Counted from the first letter of the stretch, positions 42,187 through 50,970 are shown. The stretch: 64,000 nt of DNA from Ponticaulis koreensis DSM 19734 (GCF_000420665.1 NZ_ATVJ01000001.1:1550001-1614000), one strand, 5' to 3'. Made by a program: numbers and translations. The notes: a model not told the origin generated them from the sequence alone.

Positions 42187-42527
42187 TCGTAATGCCTTTT
42201 CTATGAAAGGCCGTGCTTTTCAGTGCTATTTTGAATAAAAGCGCTGTGTTTCCAGATAAAATGCCCTGAATGGAAATAATTATAGGAGAACTGAAGACCT
42301 GTTGGGTGATATTGTATAATATAAATAGGACTTTTTATTGAAAATGTAAGGTGTTATACAAATATAATTATTTGAAGTCTTAAATATTTCATATTGTTTT
42401 TTGGTTCATGCATGATGACCGGAATTTTCCGGCATTGCGGCGCGCATTCTGAAGACTCTGGCTAAAAACCGTGCATACTCCACTTGGGCTGAAATGGGGC
42501 GGGGCGCTTATGTGATTTTTCAGGCGA
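42187..42527. other. AT-rich gap with no gene
   Basis: 341 bp, much richer in A+T than the rest of the window, especially 42280-42400 (TATAATATAAATAGG, ATTATTTGAAGTC). No convincing open frame, RNA gene or terminator was found. It should carry the promoter of the secreted repeat protein and possibly of the chimeric ORF. A GC-poor gap beside a recombination junction fits acquired DNA. Confidence 0.6.
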
Positions 42528-42905
42528 ATGGCCGGTATAGCAGCTGGTTGGAAAACCTTCTTTTTCGAAGTGACAATCGTTGTGGTTGGTGTGATCATCG
42601 CGCTGCTGGCCAATCATTTCGTCACCCAACTTAATCGCCGGGCTGAGATGCTTGAAATGATGAGGGGTGTGGAGTCAGAGTACGGCCTCGAAGTCGAATT
42701 CGAGACAGCGCCGTACAACGTGGCGCGCTGGATTTCGGGCGATCAGGACAAGCTCGACGCCTTCATGGACAAGAACAAATCCCAGTCTGGCACCGACCTT
42801 GATGGCGACCCTGTCTATCTCGGCAAGGATGCCTGGGATGCGAACTATACGATGGACAAAAACCCTGACCTGAAGTTCACGACCACGAAAAAGCGATTGG
42901 CTTAG
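42528..42905 (+). pseudogene. chimeric ORF: DUF6090-like start fused to a duplicate of the prfC 3' end
   Basis: 125 residues. Residues 1-49 (GWKTFFFEVTIVVVGVIIAL, then NHFVTQLNRRAEM) resemble the start of the DUF6090-like protein at 45164. Residues 50-125 are the last 76 residues of RF3, in the same frame and with the same stop. The DNA match (42676-42905 with 40318-40547) is ungapped, with about 18 differences in 230 bp. The first half has mostly synonymous changes. It is probably a non-functional fusion, though the frame is intact. Confidence 0.85.
42676..42905 (+). repeat. second copy of the prfC 3' end
   Basis: Direct repeat of 40318-40547, offset 2358 bp, no indels, about 92% identical. 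Similarity ends exactly at the stop codon. Confidence 0.95.
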
Positions 42906-43624
42906 TAAGCGTTGGGTCGCGACCTGAAGCTTAATAGCTCGAAATAATCATTCGACGCGCATGGGACTCCAAAGAAACCCTCCGTGGGTGGACCAAAATC
43001 GGCTACTCCGAGTGGGGTCACCAATTCGATGTCTCCCGAAATGCCAGGGAACCGACTAAGCGCTGTTGCAATGTATTCGGGTAACAGAGTTTCAATGGTT
43101 CTTACGGCGGCGGGGTTTCTGTTGCCGCCACGCATGGCTAAAGACGGCAAGGCATCCAAAATGTTAATTGTGCCGGGAGCGACTCTGAAAACGGGAGAAT
43201 TGTCCGCTAGGCATCGGAACTCGTGCACTCCGCCCCAGTGGGCTGTGACAGCGTAGTCACCTGCCTCCACGAGCTGGATTCCATACAACCCAATAAAATT
43301 TCCGTCTGCGCCATGAAATGCGACCAAATCCTTATCAAGTTCTTGCGGATCAATTCTCAGTAACCTAGAGCCGTGCTGAGGCAAATCGCCAAGTGTGTAT
43401 GACCGGTTAGTTTGTTGAGCTCGGGAGATGTCTACGGAATCCAGACCGTAGAATGTCGCGTGCTGGGGTGGGAGAACGAAAATAAGCAGAGCTTGATTCT
43501 CCTGCAGCTGCGCATCAGTAGGGTAAGTGAAGTCTTGATTCAGTGGTGGAGAAACACATCCACTGATTGCCAGAACGAACAGCGTTACCAGACTAAATTG
43601 CCTAATTTTAGCTAATCCATTCAT
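42902..43624 (-). CDS. hypothetical lipoprotein (240 aa)
   Basis: The signal ends in the lipobox AISGC (Cys23). The mature part has a beta-rich run (LLIFVLPPQHATFYGLDSVD, then RLLRIDPQELDKDLVAFHG, then GDYAVTAHWGG) and two more cysteines. No known family. It converges with the chimeric ORF; the stop codons overlap by 4 bp. Upstream DNA is AT-rich. Confidence 0.7.
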   Translation of the reverse strand: MNGLAKIRQFSLVTLFVLAISGCVSPPLNQDFTYPTDAQLQENQALLIFVLPPQHATFYGLDSVDISRAQQTNRSYTLGDLPQHGSRLLRIDPQELDKDLVAFHGADGNFIGLYGIQLVEAGDYAVTAHWGGVHEFRCLADNSPVFRVAPGTINILDALPSLAMRGGNRNPAAVRTIETLLPEYIATALSRFPGISGDIELVTPLGVADFGPPTEGFFGVPCASNDYFELLSFRSRPNAY

Positions 43625-43819
43625 GACGATCTTTGCCCTTTAAACTCATTAATTTCAATTCACGCTTTGCCAGAATTTATACGTTAAATAGCAAATCGAT
43701 ACGGATGTATACTCGCTTCTTGCAATCAGGCAGACGGGAAACATAAACGGGCGCGACATTGAATCCTGTTGGCGTTAGTGAGGTATCGTCATAGTCTGGC
43801 CAAAAGGGGAGAAAGCATC

Positions 43820-44365
43820 ATGAGACATGCTCTGAAACTTACGGGTCTTGCGGTGGCGACCGCTGCGATTGTCGGCGCGTGTACGCACGCTGGCGCGCCA
43901 GATGAGGCTGCGCCTTCGATGACGGTCAACGAGGCTATGCTCAACGTTTTCCAGCCTGATTTCCAGAACTACGGCGACACGGCTTTCTGGGCGTATGACG
44001 ACAATGGCGAGCTGGATGGCTCTCTGCTCACCGAAGAACAATGGACGCTGATGGGCGAGGGTGCAGTGGCTCTGCGCGATACTGCGCTTCTTCTGGCGGC
44101 ATCGGAGCATTTCGTGGTGGCTGCGCCGGGCGTGGACCTTGGCTTTGAAGGCAATGGCTTTGTGCCGCCAGAGCAGGTGCAGGCGAATATCGACGACAAT
44201 CCGGATGGCTTCCGCGCCATGATGGAGGCCTTCGCTGCAGAGGCTGATCTGGCGGTGACGGCGATTGAAACCCGCGATGCGGCGCTGCTCGTCGCCCAGT
44301 CAGACAATCTCTATAATACCTGCAAGGGCTGTCATATGGCGTTCTGGTATCCGGGGCAGAGATAA
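43820..44365 (+). CDS. lipoprotein c-type cytochrome, c'-like
   Basis: 181 residues from ATG 43820; a longer frame to 43769 lacks a ribosome site. The lipobox is VGAC at the end of a hydrophobic signal, so the protein is probably lipid-anchored. Its haem site CKGCH (Cys168, Cys171, His172) is 10 residues from the C-terminus, as in cytochrome c' four-helix bundles. Its role may be NO or electron handling in the periplasm; that is inferred. Confidence 0.8.
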   Translation: MRHALKLTGLAVATAAIVGACTHAGAPDEAAPSMTVNEAMLNVFQPDFQNYGDTAFWAYDDNGELDGSLLTEEQWTLMGEGAVALRDTALLLAASEHFVVAAPGVDLGFEGNGFVPPEQVQANIDDNPDGFRAMMEAFAAEADLAVTAIETRDAALLVAQSDNLYNTCKGCHMAFWYPGQR

Positions 44366-44368
44366 CCT

Positions 44369-44803
44369 CTATTCAGCAGCCTGATAGAAAGGGTTGCGCT
44401 TATAGGCCGGCCCTTCTTTCACGTAGCGAATGAAGGATTTGATATAGCAGGTGAGGCCAAAGGCCTGCAGGATGATTGCGCCAACGCAGAAGACGACAAC
44501 GCTGCGGAATATTGGGAAGCTCTCGGCTTCTGAAAGGCCAAGCATCGGCCCGCGAATATAAAGTGCCATGGCTGCCATAGCAGGCAACGTCATCAGAGAC
44601 AGGAAAGCAGCTGCGACGAGCGTGCCTTTGAACGTTTTTTCCATTGTGCTGAGCAGGATGATGATCAACCCAGCCACAACGCCCGACCCGAGCGCGATCA
44701 GGTCACCGGCTTCACGAGAAAAATCATAGCCCCGGTAAATCGGCACGAGGCTTAAGCTCGTCAGGCCGATTGCGATAAGCAAAAAGCGAATAAAAGCAGT
44801 CAT
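44369..44803 (-). CDS. hypothetical four-helix membrane protein
   Basis: 144 residues from ATG 44803, which has GGGGA before it. The longer frame to 44983 is basic and without membrane segments. Four membrane helices, and no known motif. It converges with the cytochrome gene. Confidence 0.65.
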   Translation of the reverse strand: MTAFIRFLLIAIGLTSLSLVPIYRGYDFSREAGDLIALGSGVVAGLIIILLSTMEKTFKGTLVAAAFLSLMTLPAMAAMALYIRGPMLGLSEAESFPIFRSVVVFCVGAIILQAFGLTCYIKSFIRYVKEGPAYKRNPFYQAAE

Positions 44804-45017
44804 TTGTATCCCCAGAATGTCTCGCAGTCTGGAGAATCGGCGGCGGATTTCAAGCAGATACGCCCAGCGCGCGAACCGGTCTGGACGGGTTCGCGAGATA
44901 GGTGGGTCCTGTCTCCGGACGGCGAAGCATGGGGAAGTCGTCTTGCGCTGTAACCAGATGTGGAGACATGCGCGGAAATACATGCATACTTTTGGTTCGG
45001 GTGTGGGGAGGCTGATT

Positions 45018-45167
45018 ATGGATGTGAAATCGAAGCTGCTGTTCGGACTTTGCGGACTGTCCGCGCTGGCTCTGGCCGGTTGCGCGACAAGCCGGCCAGA
45101 TCTTTATCGCCAGCTCATTCGAGACTTCATCACAGAGGTCGAGGCTGAGGAGGGCGCGCAGCGATGA
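45018..45167 (+). CDS. very small lipoprotein (49 aa)
   Basis: Starts MDVKSKLLFGLCGLSALALA, followed by the lipobox LAGC (Cys22), and has only 28 residues after the cysteine, ending EEGAQR. GGGGAGG lies upstream of the ATG. Its stop overlaps the start of the DUF6090 gene by 4 bp, so they are translationally coupled. Short entericidin-like or accessory lipoprotein; function unknown. Confidence 0.7.
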   Translation: MDVKSKLLFGLCGLSALALAGCATSRPDLYRQLIRDFITEVEAEEGAQR

Positions 45168-45886
45168 TTATGCGCCGGCTGTCTACGTCGATCCGGAAAC
45201 AGGATTGGTTCACCGTTCTGATCGAGATGCTGATCGTTGTTCTCGGTGTGTATCTGGGTATCCAGCTTGGTAACTGGAATGAGGCGAACCGGAATAATGC
45301 GCGGCTGATTGGGGCTCTGGAACGCCTTGAGGGTGAGGTCAGAACCAACATCGATATTGCAAACGACCTTGTTGCGATCATAGAAGAGGAGCAGGACGAG
45401 CGCGTGGTTGCGCTGGAAGTCCTGCAATTCTGCACAGCTGACGAAGCGCAGATGGACGCGCTGAACATCGCCATTACCAGCACCATTCGTGATTACGCAC
45501 CGTCATTCATAGACAACAGCTTCAGTGAGCTATTAGGGCGTGACGAGCTGCTTGATCTTCTGTCCTCTGAATTCCGGCAGGTGATGGGCGGCTATCGTGG
45601 CCAGCTGACCGAAGATCAGGACCAGTTCAACACCAATTTCAATCTCATGTGGATGGACCATCTGATCCGTAGTCCGATGGTTGGCGTTGATTTTGAAGGC
45701 GAAGAGGGAAGTCCCCGGCTTGTTCTGGCGACAGGTATTGAGGAAGCCTGCGCCGACCCGCGCTTTCAGGTTCAGCTTTTGACGACGGTCAGCTTCATTA
45801 TGGGGCTGCGCCTGCGTGCTGAGCGTTTCGTGGAAGAGAGTGAGGCCTTTCTCGCGTCAATACAGTCAGAGCGCGGCGCGCTGTAA
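45164..45886 (+). CDS. DUF6090-like membrane protein
   Basis: 240 residues. A single N-terminal membrane helix (FTVLIEMLIVVLGVYLGIQLG) follows a short basic segment. The rest is a long helical, acidic, probably coiled soluble domain. It resembles DUF6090 proteins, with NWNEANRNNARLIGALERLEGE after the helix. Function unknown. The first 50 residues resemble the start of the prfC-fusion ORF at 42528. It is coupled to the small lipoprotein upstream. Confidence 0.75.
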   Translation: MIMRRLSTSIRKQDWFTVLIEMLIVVLGVYLGIQLGNWNEANRNNARLIGALERLEGEVRTNIDIANDLVAIIEEEQDERVVALEVLQFCTADEAQMDALNIAITSTIRDYAPSFIDNSFSELLGRDELLDLLSSEFRQVMGGYRGQLTEDQDQFNTNFNLMWMDHLIRSPMVGVDFEGEEGSPRLVLATGIEEACADPRFQVQLLTTVSFIMGLRLRAERFVEESEAFLASIQSERGAL

Positions 45887-45952
45887 GCACAGCTTGCCAG
45901 TCCGCCCGATTTTGATCAGTCTCTCAGCAGGAGACATCTCGGGGAGCCCATA

Positions 45953-46813
45953 ATGCGTCGTTTTCTTATTCCATCACTGGTCGCGCTGATTGCCGCCACT
46001 TCGCCGGTCGCGGTTGCGCAGCAGGATGAAGCCGCCAGCTATCGCGAGGTCTATCCGGAAAACCTGCTCATTATGACGCTGGAAAGCGGCGAGGTTGTGA
46101 TCGAGCTGAATGAGGATTTTGCGCCCGGCCATGTCGAGCAAATGCGTGAGCTGATTTCGAGCCGTATTTATGACGGCGAGCGCTTCTATCGCGTGATTGA
46201 TGGCTTCGTAGCGCAGGGCGGGCTCGAAGTCGAAGAGCGGATCGAAGTCTATCCAACGCTTGCGAACGAGAATGAGCGCATGGCGTCCGATGAAGACTTT
46301 GTACCGCTTGGCAATGAAGACCTGTTTGCGCCGTTGGTTGGCCATCTCGACGGGTTTGCTGTGGGGCGTAACCCTGAAGCGGGCACTGAATGGCTGCTGC
46401 ACTGTCCGGGCGCTATGGCGATGGCGCGCGATGTGGACCCTGATAGCGGCAGCACTGAATTCTACATCGTGCTGGATGCGCAACGCTATTTGGACCGGAA
46501 TTTGACAGTGTTTGGTCGTGTGCTGTTCGGTATGGAGCATATTCAGGCGCTGAAACGCGGTGACCGCGCTATCGAGAGCGGTGTCATCCAGCGCCCTGAA
46601 CGCGGCGATGAAATCCTGACAGCACGCCTTGCGGTCAACATCCCTGAAGAGGAGCGTCCGCGCTGGGAAGTGCTGGAAACAACGAGCGAAGACTTCGAGG
46701 CTTACAAGACGCGTCTGCGCGTTCGTACAGATGAGTTCTTCTACAACACACCGCCGGAAATTCTGGATGTCTGCGCTTTCTCAACGCCGGCGCGGGAAAT
46801 ATCCGACGAGTAA
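45953..46813 (+). CDS. exported peptidyl-prolyl cis-trans isomerase, cyclophilin type
   Basis: 286 residues with a signal peptide ending AVAQ. The cyclophilin core begins LIMTLESGEVVIELNEDFAP and continues RFYRVIDGFVAQGG, then MARDVDPDSGSTEFYIVL and LTVFGRVLFGMEHIQAL. It should fold proteins in the periplasm. A C-terminal 80-residue extension is not part of the cyclophilin fold. It is followed by a strong terminator. Confidence 0.92.
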   Translation: MRRFLIPSLVALIAATSPVAVAQQDEAASYREVYPENLLIMTLESGEVVIELNEDFAPGHVEQMRELISSRIYDGERFYRVIDGFVAQGGLEVEERIEVYPTLANENERMASDEDFVPLGNEDLFAPLVGHLDGFAVGRNPEAGTEWLLHCPGAMAMARDVDPDSGSTEFYIVLDAQRYLDRNLTVFGRVLFGMEHIQALKRGDRAIESGVIQRPERGDEILTARLAVNIPEEERPRWEVLETTSEDFEAYKTRLRVRTDEFFYNTPPEILDVCAFSTPAREISDE

Positions 46814-46821
46814 AGCTCAAC

Positions 46822-46855
46822 AAAAAAGCCCGCTGAAACCAGCGGGCTTTTCTTT
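46822..46855. terminator. bidirectional terminator
   Basis: AAAAAAGCCCGCTG-AAAC-CAGCGGGCTTTTCTTT, a 10-bp stem, between the cyclophilin gene and the opposite-strand M2 peptidase gene. Confidence 0.93.
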
Positions 46856-46872
46856 ATCTGAGAGGGTGAGGC

Positions 46873-48792
46873 TTACTGCCAGCCGCAAGAGCGACCTTCG
46901 TTCTCTTCACGCATCCATTCGATCAGCGGATCAAAGTAAGCGGTGATGGCAGAGCCGTCCATTTCTCGTGTGCCTGTGAACGCTTCAAGCGCATCGCGCC
47001 ATGGTTGGGACGCGCCCATTTCAAGCATTGCATTCAGACGCTCACCGACTTCCTCGTTTCCGTAGATAGAGCAACGGTGCAGCGGGCCTTCCCAGCCAGC
47101 CATTTCGCACGCAGCCTGGTGGAACTGGAACTGCAGGATATAGCTGAGGAAGTAGCGCAGGTAAGGCGTGTTGCCCGGAATGTGGTATTTCGCACCCGGA
47201 TCGAATGCATCTGCCGGACGCGGGCCCGGAGGTGTGATGCCCTGATTGGCTGTACGCAGTGCCCACCACGCTTCGTTATAGTTGGCAGGCTCGGTAGAGC
47301 CGTCCAGAACGCCCCAGCGCCACTGGTCAACCGTGATCGCGAACGGCAGAAATGCGATCTTGTCGAGCGCGGTATCAAGCAGAAGCGCGAGGTCTGCATC
47401 TGCGCCCGGAACCTGGTCTTCAGAGATCAGGCCGATCTGTTGCAGATAGTATGGCGTGATCGACAGGGCGACGAAGTCACCAATCGCTTCGTGGAAGCCG
47501 TCATGCGCGCCTTCTTTGAACAGGTGGTCCTGAATGCGATAGGCACGCTGGTAATAGTTGTGACCCAACTCGTGGTGAACGGTCTGGAAGTCTTCGGCGT
47601 TCACTTCGGTACACATCTTGATGCGGATGTCTTCCTCATCATCGAGGTCCCATGCAGACGCGTGGCAGACAACGTCGCGATCCGGCGGGCGAACAATCAT
47701 AGAGCGCTCCCAGAATGTATCTGGCAGTGGTTCGAAACCAAGAGATGAGAAGAAAGCTTCGCCTGTTTCGACCATCTGGATCGGGGTGTAGTCGTTTTCG
47801 CGCAGCTGTGTGGTGAGGTCATAGCTCGGGCCAGCAAGATCGTCAGGCGCGACAACGCTATAGATGTTCTGCCATGACTGAGCCCACATATTGCCGAGCA
47901 GGTCAGCGCGGATCGGGCCATCGAGCGGTTGTACGGCGTCTCCGTATTCAGCGTTCAGCTCGCCGCGAACATAGCAGTGAAGTTCGTCATAAAGCGGAGA
48001 GACCTGCTGCCAGAGGCGCTGGACTTCAGCTTCCATCTCTGCCGGTGGCATATCGTACTGGGAAAGCCACATGTCAGCGACGTTGTCATAACCGAGTTCG
48101 TTTGCGCCTTCGGTCGCGATTTCGACCATGCGAGCGTATTCTGACGCCATTACAGGTGAAACCGTGCGCCAGCCTTCCCAGGCTTCCTGAAGAACTTCAG
48201 GGTTGCGAGAGGTTTCGATGACGGTAGACAGCTCGTCCAGCGTCAGGGCGGACATGTCGAAGGTGTAGTCTGTACCTTCATAGGCTTCCGTCAGAATGGC
48301 AGCGACTTCGTCGGTGTTGTTCTGGAACGCGTAAGTGCCGGTAGAATAGGTCGCGTCGAGGCCGGCGGTGATGGTGTTGAGCTCTGCCGCCGCGCCTTCG
48401 GTTGTTGGTGCAGGAAGAACCATGCCTGACTGCAGCATCTGAAGCTTGCGTCGCAGGTCTTCTGGCAGGTCGAGGTCAACATAGTCGCGTGTCGCGTTTG
48501 CAAAATCGACCCGGGCAACTGTTGAACGCGCGCCGGCTTCGGCAGCTGCAGCGTTTGTTTCCGGTGTGATGTTTGTTGCCTGCTCCCAGTAGATTGGGCT
48601 CGTTTCACGGCTTAGCTGGGCAAGTGTGCTCTCAGCGTTATCGATGAAGGCGCGGGCGTCTTCAACTGTCGGGCCAGTGGTGTCCGTTGCCGGTGCTGGT
48701 GCAGGCGTTGCCTCTTCGGCTTCCGGTGTGCAGGCACCGACGAGCGCGAGGGTCATGATGCTGGCGCTCGCCAGAATCAGATGTTTTTTCAT
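46873..48792 (-). CDS. M2 family dipeptidyl carboxypeptidase (ACE-like lipoprotein)
   Basis: 639 residues from ATG 48792; the longer frame to 48831 lacks a ribosome site. A lipobox GAC at Cys21 follows a hydrophobic signal. The zinc site is HHELGHNYYQRAY, with His407, Glu408, His411, and the third ligand Glu435 in GFHEAIGD. That spacing matches angiotensin-converting-enzyme-type peptidases. It is expected to be lipid-anchored in the periplasm and to cut dipeptides from peptide ends. Confidence 0.95.
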   Translation of the reverse strand: MKKHLILASASIMTLALVGACTPEAEEATPAPAPATDTTGPTVEDARAFIDNAESTLAQLSRETSPIYWEQATNITPETNAAAAEAGARSTVARVDFANATRDYVDLDLPEDLRRKLQMLQSGMVLPAPTTEGAAAELNTITAGLDATYSTGTYAFQNNTDEVAAILTEAYEGTDYTFDMSALTLDELSTVIETSRNPEVLQEAWEGWRTVSPVMASEYARMVEIATEGANELGYDNVADMWLSQYDMPPAEMEAEVQRLWQQVSPLYDELHCYVRGELNAEYGDAVQPLDGPIRADLLGNMWAQSWQNIYSVVAPDDLAGPSYDLTTQLRENDYTPIQMVETGEAFFSSLGFEPLPDTFWERSMIVRPPDRDVVCHASAWDLDDEEDIRIKMCTEVNAEDFQTVHHELGHNYYQRAYRIQDHLFKEGAHDGFHEAIGDFVALSITPYYLQQIGLISEDQVPGADADLALLLDTALDKIAFLPFAITVDQWRWGVLDGSTEPANYNEAWWALRTANQGITPPGPRPADAFDPGAKYHIPGNTPYLRYFLSYILQFQFHQAACEMAGWEGPLHRCSIYGNEEVGERLNAMLEMGASQPWRDALEAFTGTREMDGSAITAYFDPLIEWMREENEGRSCGWQ

Positions 48793-49422
48793 GGTAATCC
48801 TCCAATGTGCGGAGAAAGAAGCGTCACTCACGCCATCTGGTCAAGAGATTGACTGAGAAACTTTGCCCCGTCTGCAAAGAAAGATGGCAGTTGATTGCGC
48901 TCATCGCCTAACAGGCAGCACAGATTATTTGATCTGGAAAATAAAAACGCTGATCGGTTTTTCCCGGACCGGGGACCAATCAGCGTGTAAAAGTTCAGCG
49001 TTGGGGAAACGCGTTCTATCCAATGACTATATCAGGACACAATTAATGGTCAATTGACGCTGTAGTACAAATATTTACCTGAAATACGGATTTGCTTGGA
49101 TGATTGTCCTTATTTTGTCCGAATGCGTTGTTTTATTGTGCGGTCGGTGCGGTCGGTGCGGTCCCGCGTCCGGACATGAAGTCTCCGTAATATTCGAGGA
49201 GGCAGCAATTCTGTCATTCTGTGTCGACACTGTGACGGGTGGAAATTATATAAATATTTCAGCGTGTTATAGGCGTTTTGCGCGCCTGAAAATTTGATGG
49301 AACCGTTGCTTATTTACGACGGCAAAACATGGATAAAATGTCATTGGAACGGCCTTTATCCGGCGCTCGTTGTCCCTGTCATCTCGCCGCTATTGGCGAC
49401 AAGCAACTGACAGGAGTTTATT
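48793..49422. other. 630-bp non-coding region
   Basis: No convincing gene on either strand. It holds a stem-loop at 48948-48985 (CGCTGAT ... ATCAGCG) preceded by AAAAA. Three direct copies of GTGCGGTC(G/C) lie at 49138-49164. The right part should contain the promoter and leader of the beta-barrel gene, the left part that of the M2 peptidase. Confidence 0.5.
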
Positions 49423-50040
49423 ATGATCAAGGCATTGCTTGCAGCGACTGCGATTTCCGGTCTGGCATTTGGCGCACAGACAGCCGCAGCTCAGGACACC
49501 GGCTTCTATGCAGAAGGTGGTTACCAGTATCTCGATATTAAGCCGGACGGTGCTGAACAGGGCGTCGACACAAACGGCATCACCGCCCGCACCGGTTACC
49601 AGTTCAATGACTGGTTCTCTGTTGAGGGTGAGCTCTCTTCAGGCGTCGATGATGGCGAGTTCGACTATAATGTCGACGAAGACGAGTTTAACCTCGACGA
49701 CAACAATGATGGCGACTTTGAAGACACGATTGCCGCCGCTGGCGACGTTCAGATGAACTATCTGATCGGTATTTATGGCCGCGCCGACGTGCCGGTTACA
49801 GAGCGCCTGAGCGCATATGCCCGTGCAGGTTACGCCTATATCGACATTGATGCAGAAGTGGAGACACCAGGTGGCACAACACTGGCGAGCATTGAAGATT
49901 CTAGTGAAGGCCCGGCCATTGGTGCAGGTCTCCAGTATGACCTGACGGATAGCTGGTATCTGAAGGGTGACTACACCTATTACTCGTTCGAAGAGACAGA
50001 CACAGATGGTGTTATGCTTGGTGTCGGGTACCAGTTCTAA
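49423..50040 (+). CDS. outer membrane beta-barrel protein (OmpA-like/Omp_b-brl)
   Basis: 205 residues with a signal peptide ending AQ near residue 24. Repeated amphipathic strands (GFYAEGGYQYLDIKPDG, ARTGYQFNDWFSVEGELSSG, AYARAGYAYIDIDAE, GAGLQYDLTDSWYLKGDYTY) end in a terminal GYQF. The C-terminal Phe is the usual outer-membrane signal. A long acidic loop (DEDEFNLDDNNDGDFED) should face outside. It is an eight-strand barrel by length. Confidence 0.9.
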   Translation: MIKALLAATAISGLAFGAQTAAAQDTGFYAEGGYQYLDIKPDGAEQGVDTNGITARTGYQFNDWFSVEGELSSGVDDGEFDYNVDEDEFNLDDNNDGDFEDTIAAAGDVQMNYLIGIYGRADVPVTERLSAYARAGYAYIDIDAEVETPGGTTLASIEDSSEGPAIGAGLQYDLTDSWYLKGDYTYYSFEETDTDGVMLGVGYQF

Positions 50041-50063
50041 CCGACCCGAAGCATCGGGAAGAG

Positions 50064-50096
50064 CCCCTGACGTCGCCGCGTCAGGGGTTTTTCTTT
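50064..50096 (+). terminator. rho-independent terminator
   Basis: CCCCTGACG and CGTCAGGGG arms with a TCGCCG-type loop, followed by TTTTTCTTTTT. It ends the beta-barrel gene. Confidence 0.92.
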
Positions 50097-50160
50097 TTAG
50101 GGCTAACAAAAGCTGCACACATGGCTAGTGTGCCCGAATATGGAATTCGAGGGACGCCAG

Positions 50161-50931
50161 ATGCCAGTAAATTATGTTGAAACAGACGCAGCTATTAAGG
50201 CGTCCGGCCTGCGGATGACCGTCGTGTCCGAAGTGCCAAGCCCGTGGGGTGAGGCGGCGAAAGGTCTTCTGTATTTCAAGGGTATAGACTGGCTGGCTGT
50301 GCGCCTGACACCGGCTGATGAGGCGCAGACTGGCTGGACGGGCAGCCAGAGCGCACCGGTGGTCATGTATAATGATGAGCCGCCCCGCCATGGCTGGGTT
50401 GACCTTCTGATGCTGGTCGAAAAGCTGGCGCCAGAACCATCCGTGCTGCCGCTGGCAACGCGTGACCGCGCGCTGGCGATCGGCCTCTCGCATGAGCTGA
50501 TGGGGCAGGGCGGCCTTGCTGATATGCGCCGGCTTCAAATGGTGCATATGGGGCTGACGGGACAAGGCGGATTTGTCGGACCCGCTGCCGACTATCTGGC
50601 CGCTAAATACGGCTACTCAGAAGCCGAAGGCGAGACTGCGTCTCAGCGTGTGACGGACCTGCTTCTCATGTTTGCCAATCAGCTGCGTGTGCAGGAAGAG
50701 GCGGGCTCGGATTATTATCTTGGTAATGCGCCAAGCTGTGTCGATTTCTACAGCGCCGCTGTCATGGCCATGTTCAAGCCGTTGCCGGAAGAGGTTTGCG
50801 CGATGCGGGAGCGGACACGTCTCGCTTTCAGTTCATCCGACTCCTCAACGGATGCCGCGCTTGACCCGATCCTCTTAAAGCACCGCGACATGATGTATGC
50901 GCGCCATATGGAAACGCCGCTTTCGCTATAG
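50161..50931 (+). CDS. glutathione S-transferase-like protein
   Basis: 256 residues from the ATG at 50161, with GAGGGA ahead of it; the frame reaches back to 50128. The N-terminal part has a thioredoxin-like fold (RMTVVSEVPSPWGEAAKGLLYFKGIDWLAVRL), then a Pro-rich link and a helical GST C-terminal domain (VTDLLLMFANQLRVQEEAG, then YLGNAPSCVDFYSAAVMAMF). It may be catalytic or a binding protein. A cis-Pro appears in QSAPVVMY. Substrate unknown. Confidence 0.75.
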   Translation: MPVNYVETDAAIKASGLRMTVVSEVPSPWGEAAKGLLYFKGIDWLAVRLTPADEAQTGWTGSQSAPVVMYNDEPPRHGWVDLLMLVEKLAPEPSVLPLATRDRALAIGLSHELMGQGGLADMRRLQMVHMGLTGQGGFVGPAADYLAAKYGYSEAEGETASQRVTDLLLMFANQLRVQEEAGSDYYLGNAPSCVDFYSAAVMAMFKPLPEEVCAMRERTRLAFSSSDSSTDAALDPILLKHRDMMYARHMETPLSL

Positions 50932-50941
50932 ATCGAAACGA

Positions 50942-50967
50942 AAAAGCCCCGCCGAAGCGGGGCTTTT
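50942..50967. terminator. bidirectional terminator
   Basis: AAAAGCCCCGC-CGAA-GCGGGGCTTTT, a symmetrical stem between the GST-like gene and the sugar dehydrogenase gene. Confidence 0.93.
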
Positions 50968-50970
50968 GTT

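Noticed and set aside
47005-47748. 247-residue open frame on the plus strand
   Set aside because: Antisense to the M2 peptidase gene; no ribosome site and an Arg/Val-rich sequence.
49138-49164. Three GTGCGGTC(G/C) units as a CRISPR or iteron
   Set aside because: Too short and only three adjacent copies; likely a simple slippage repeat.
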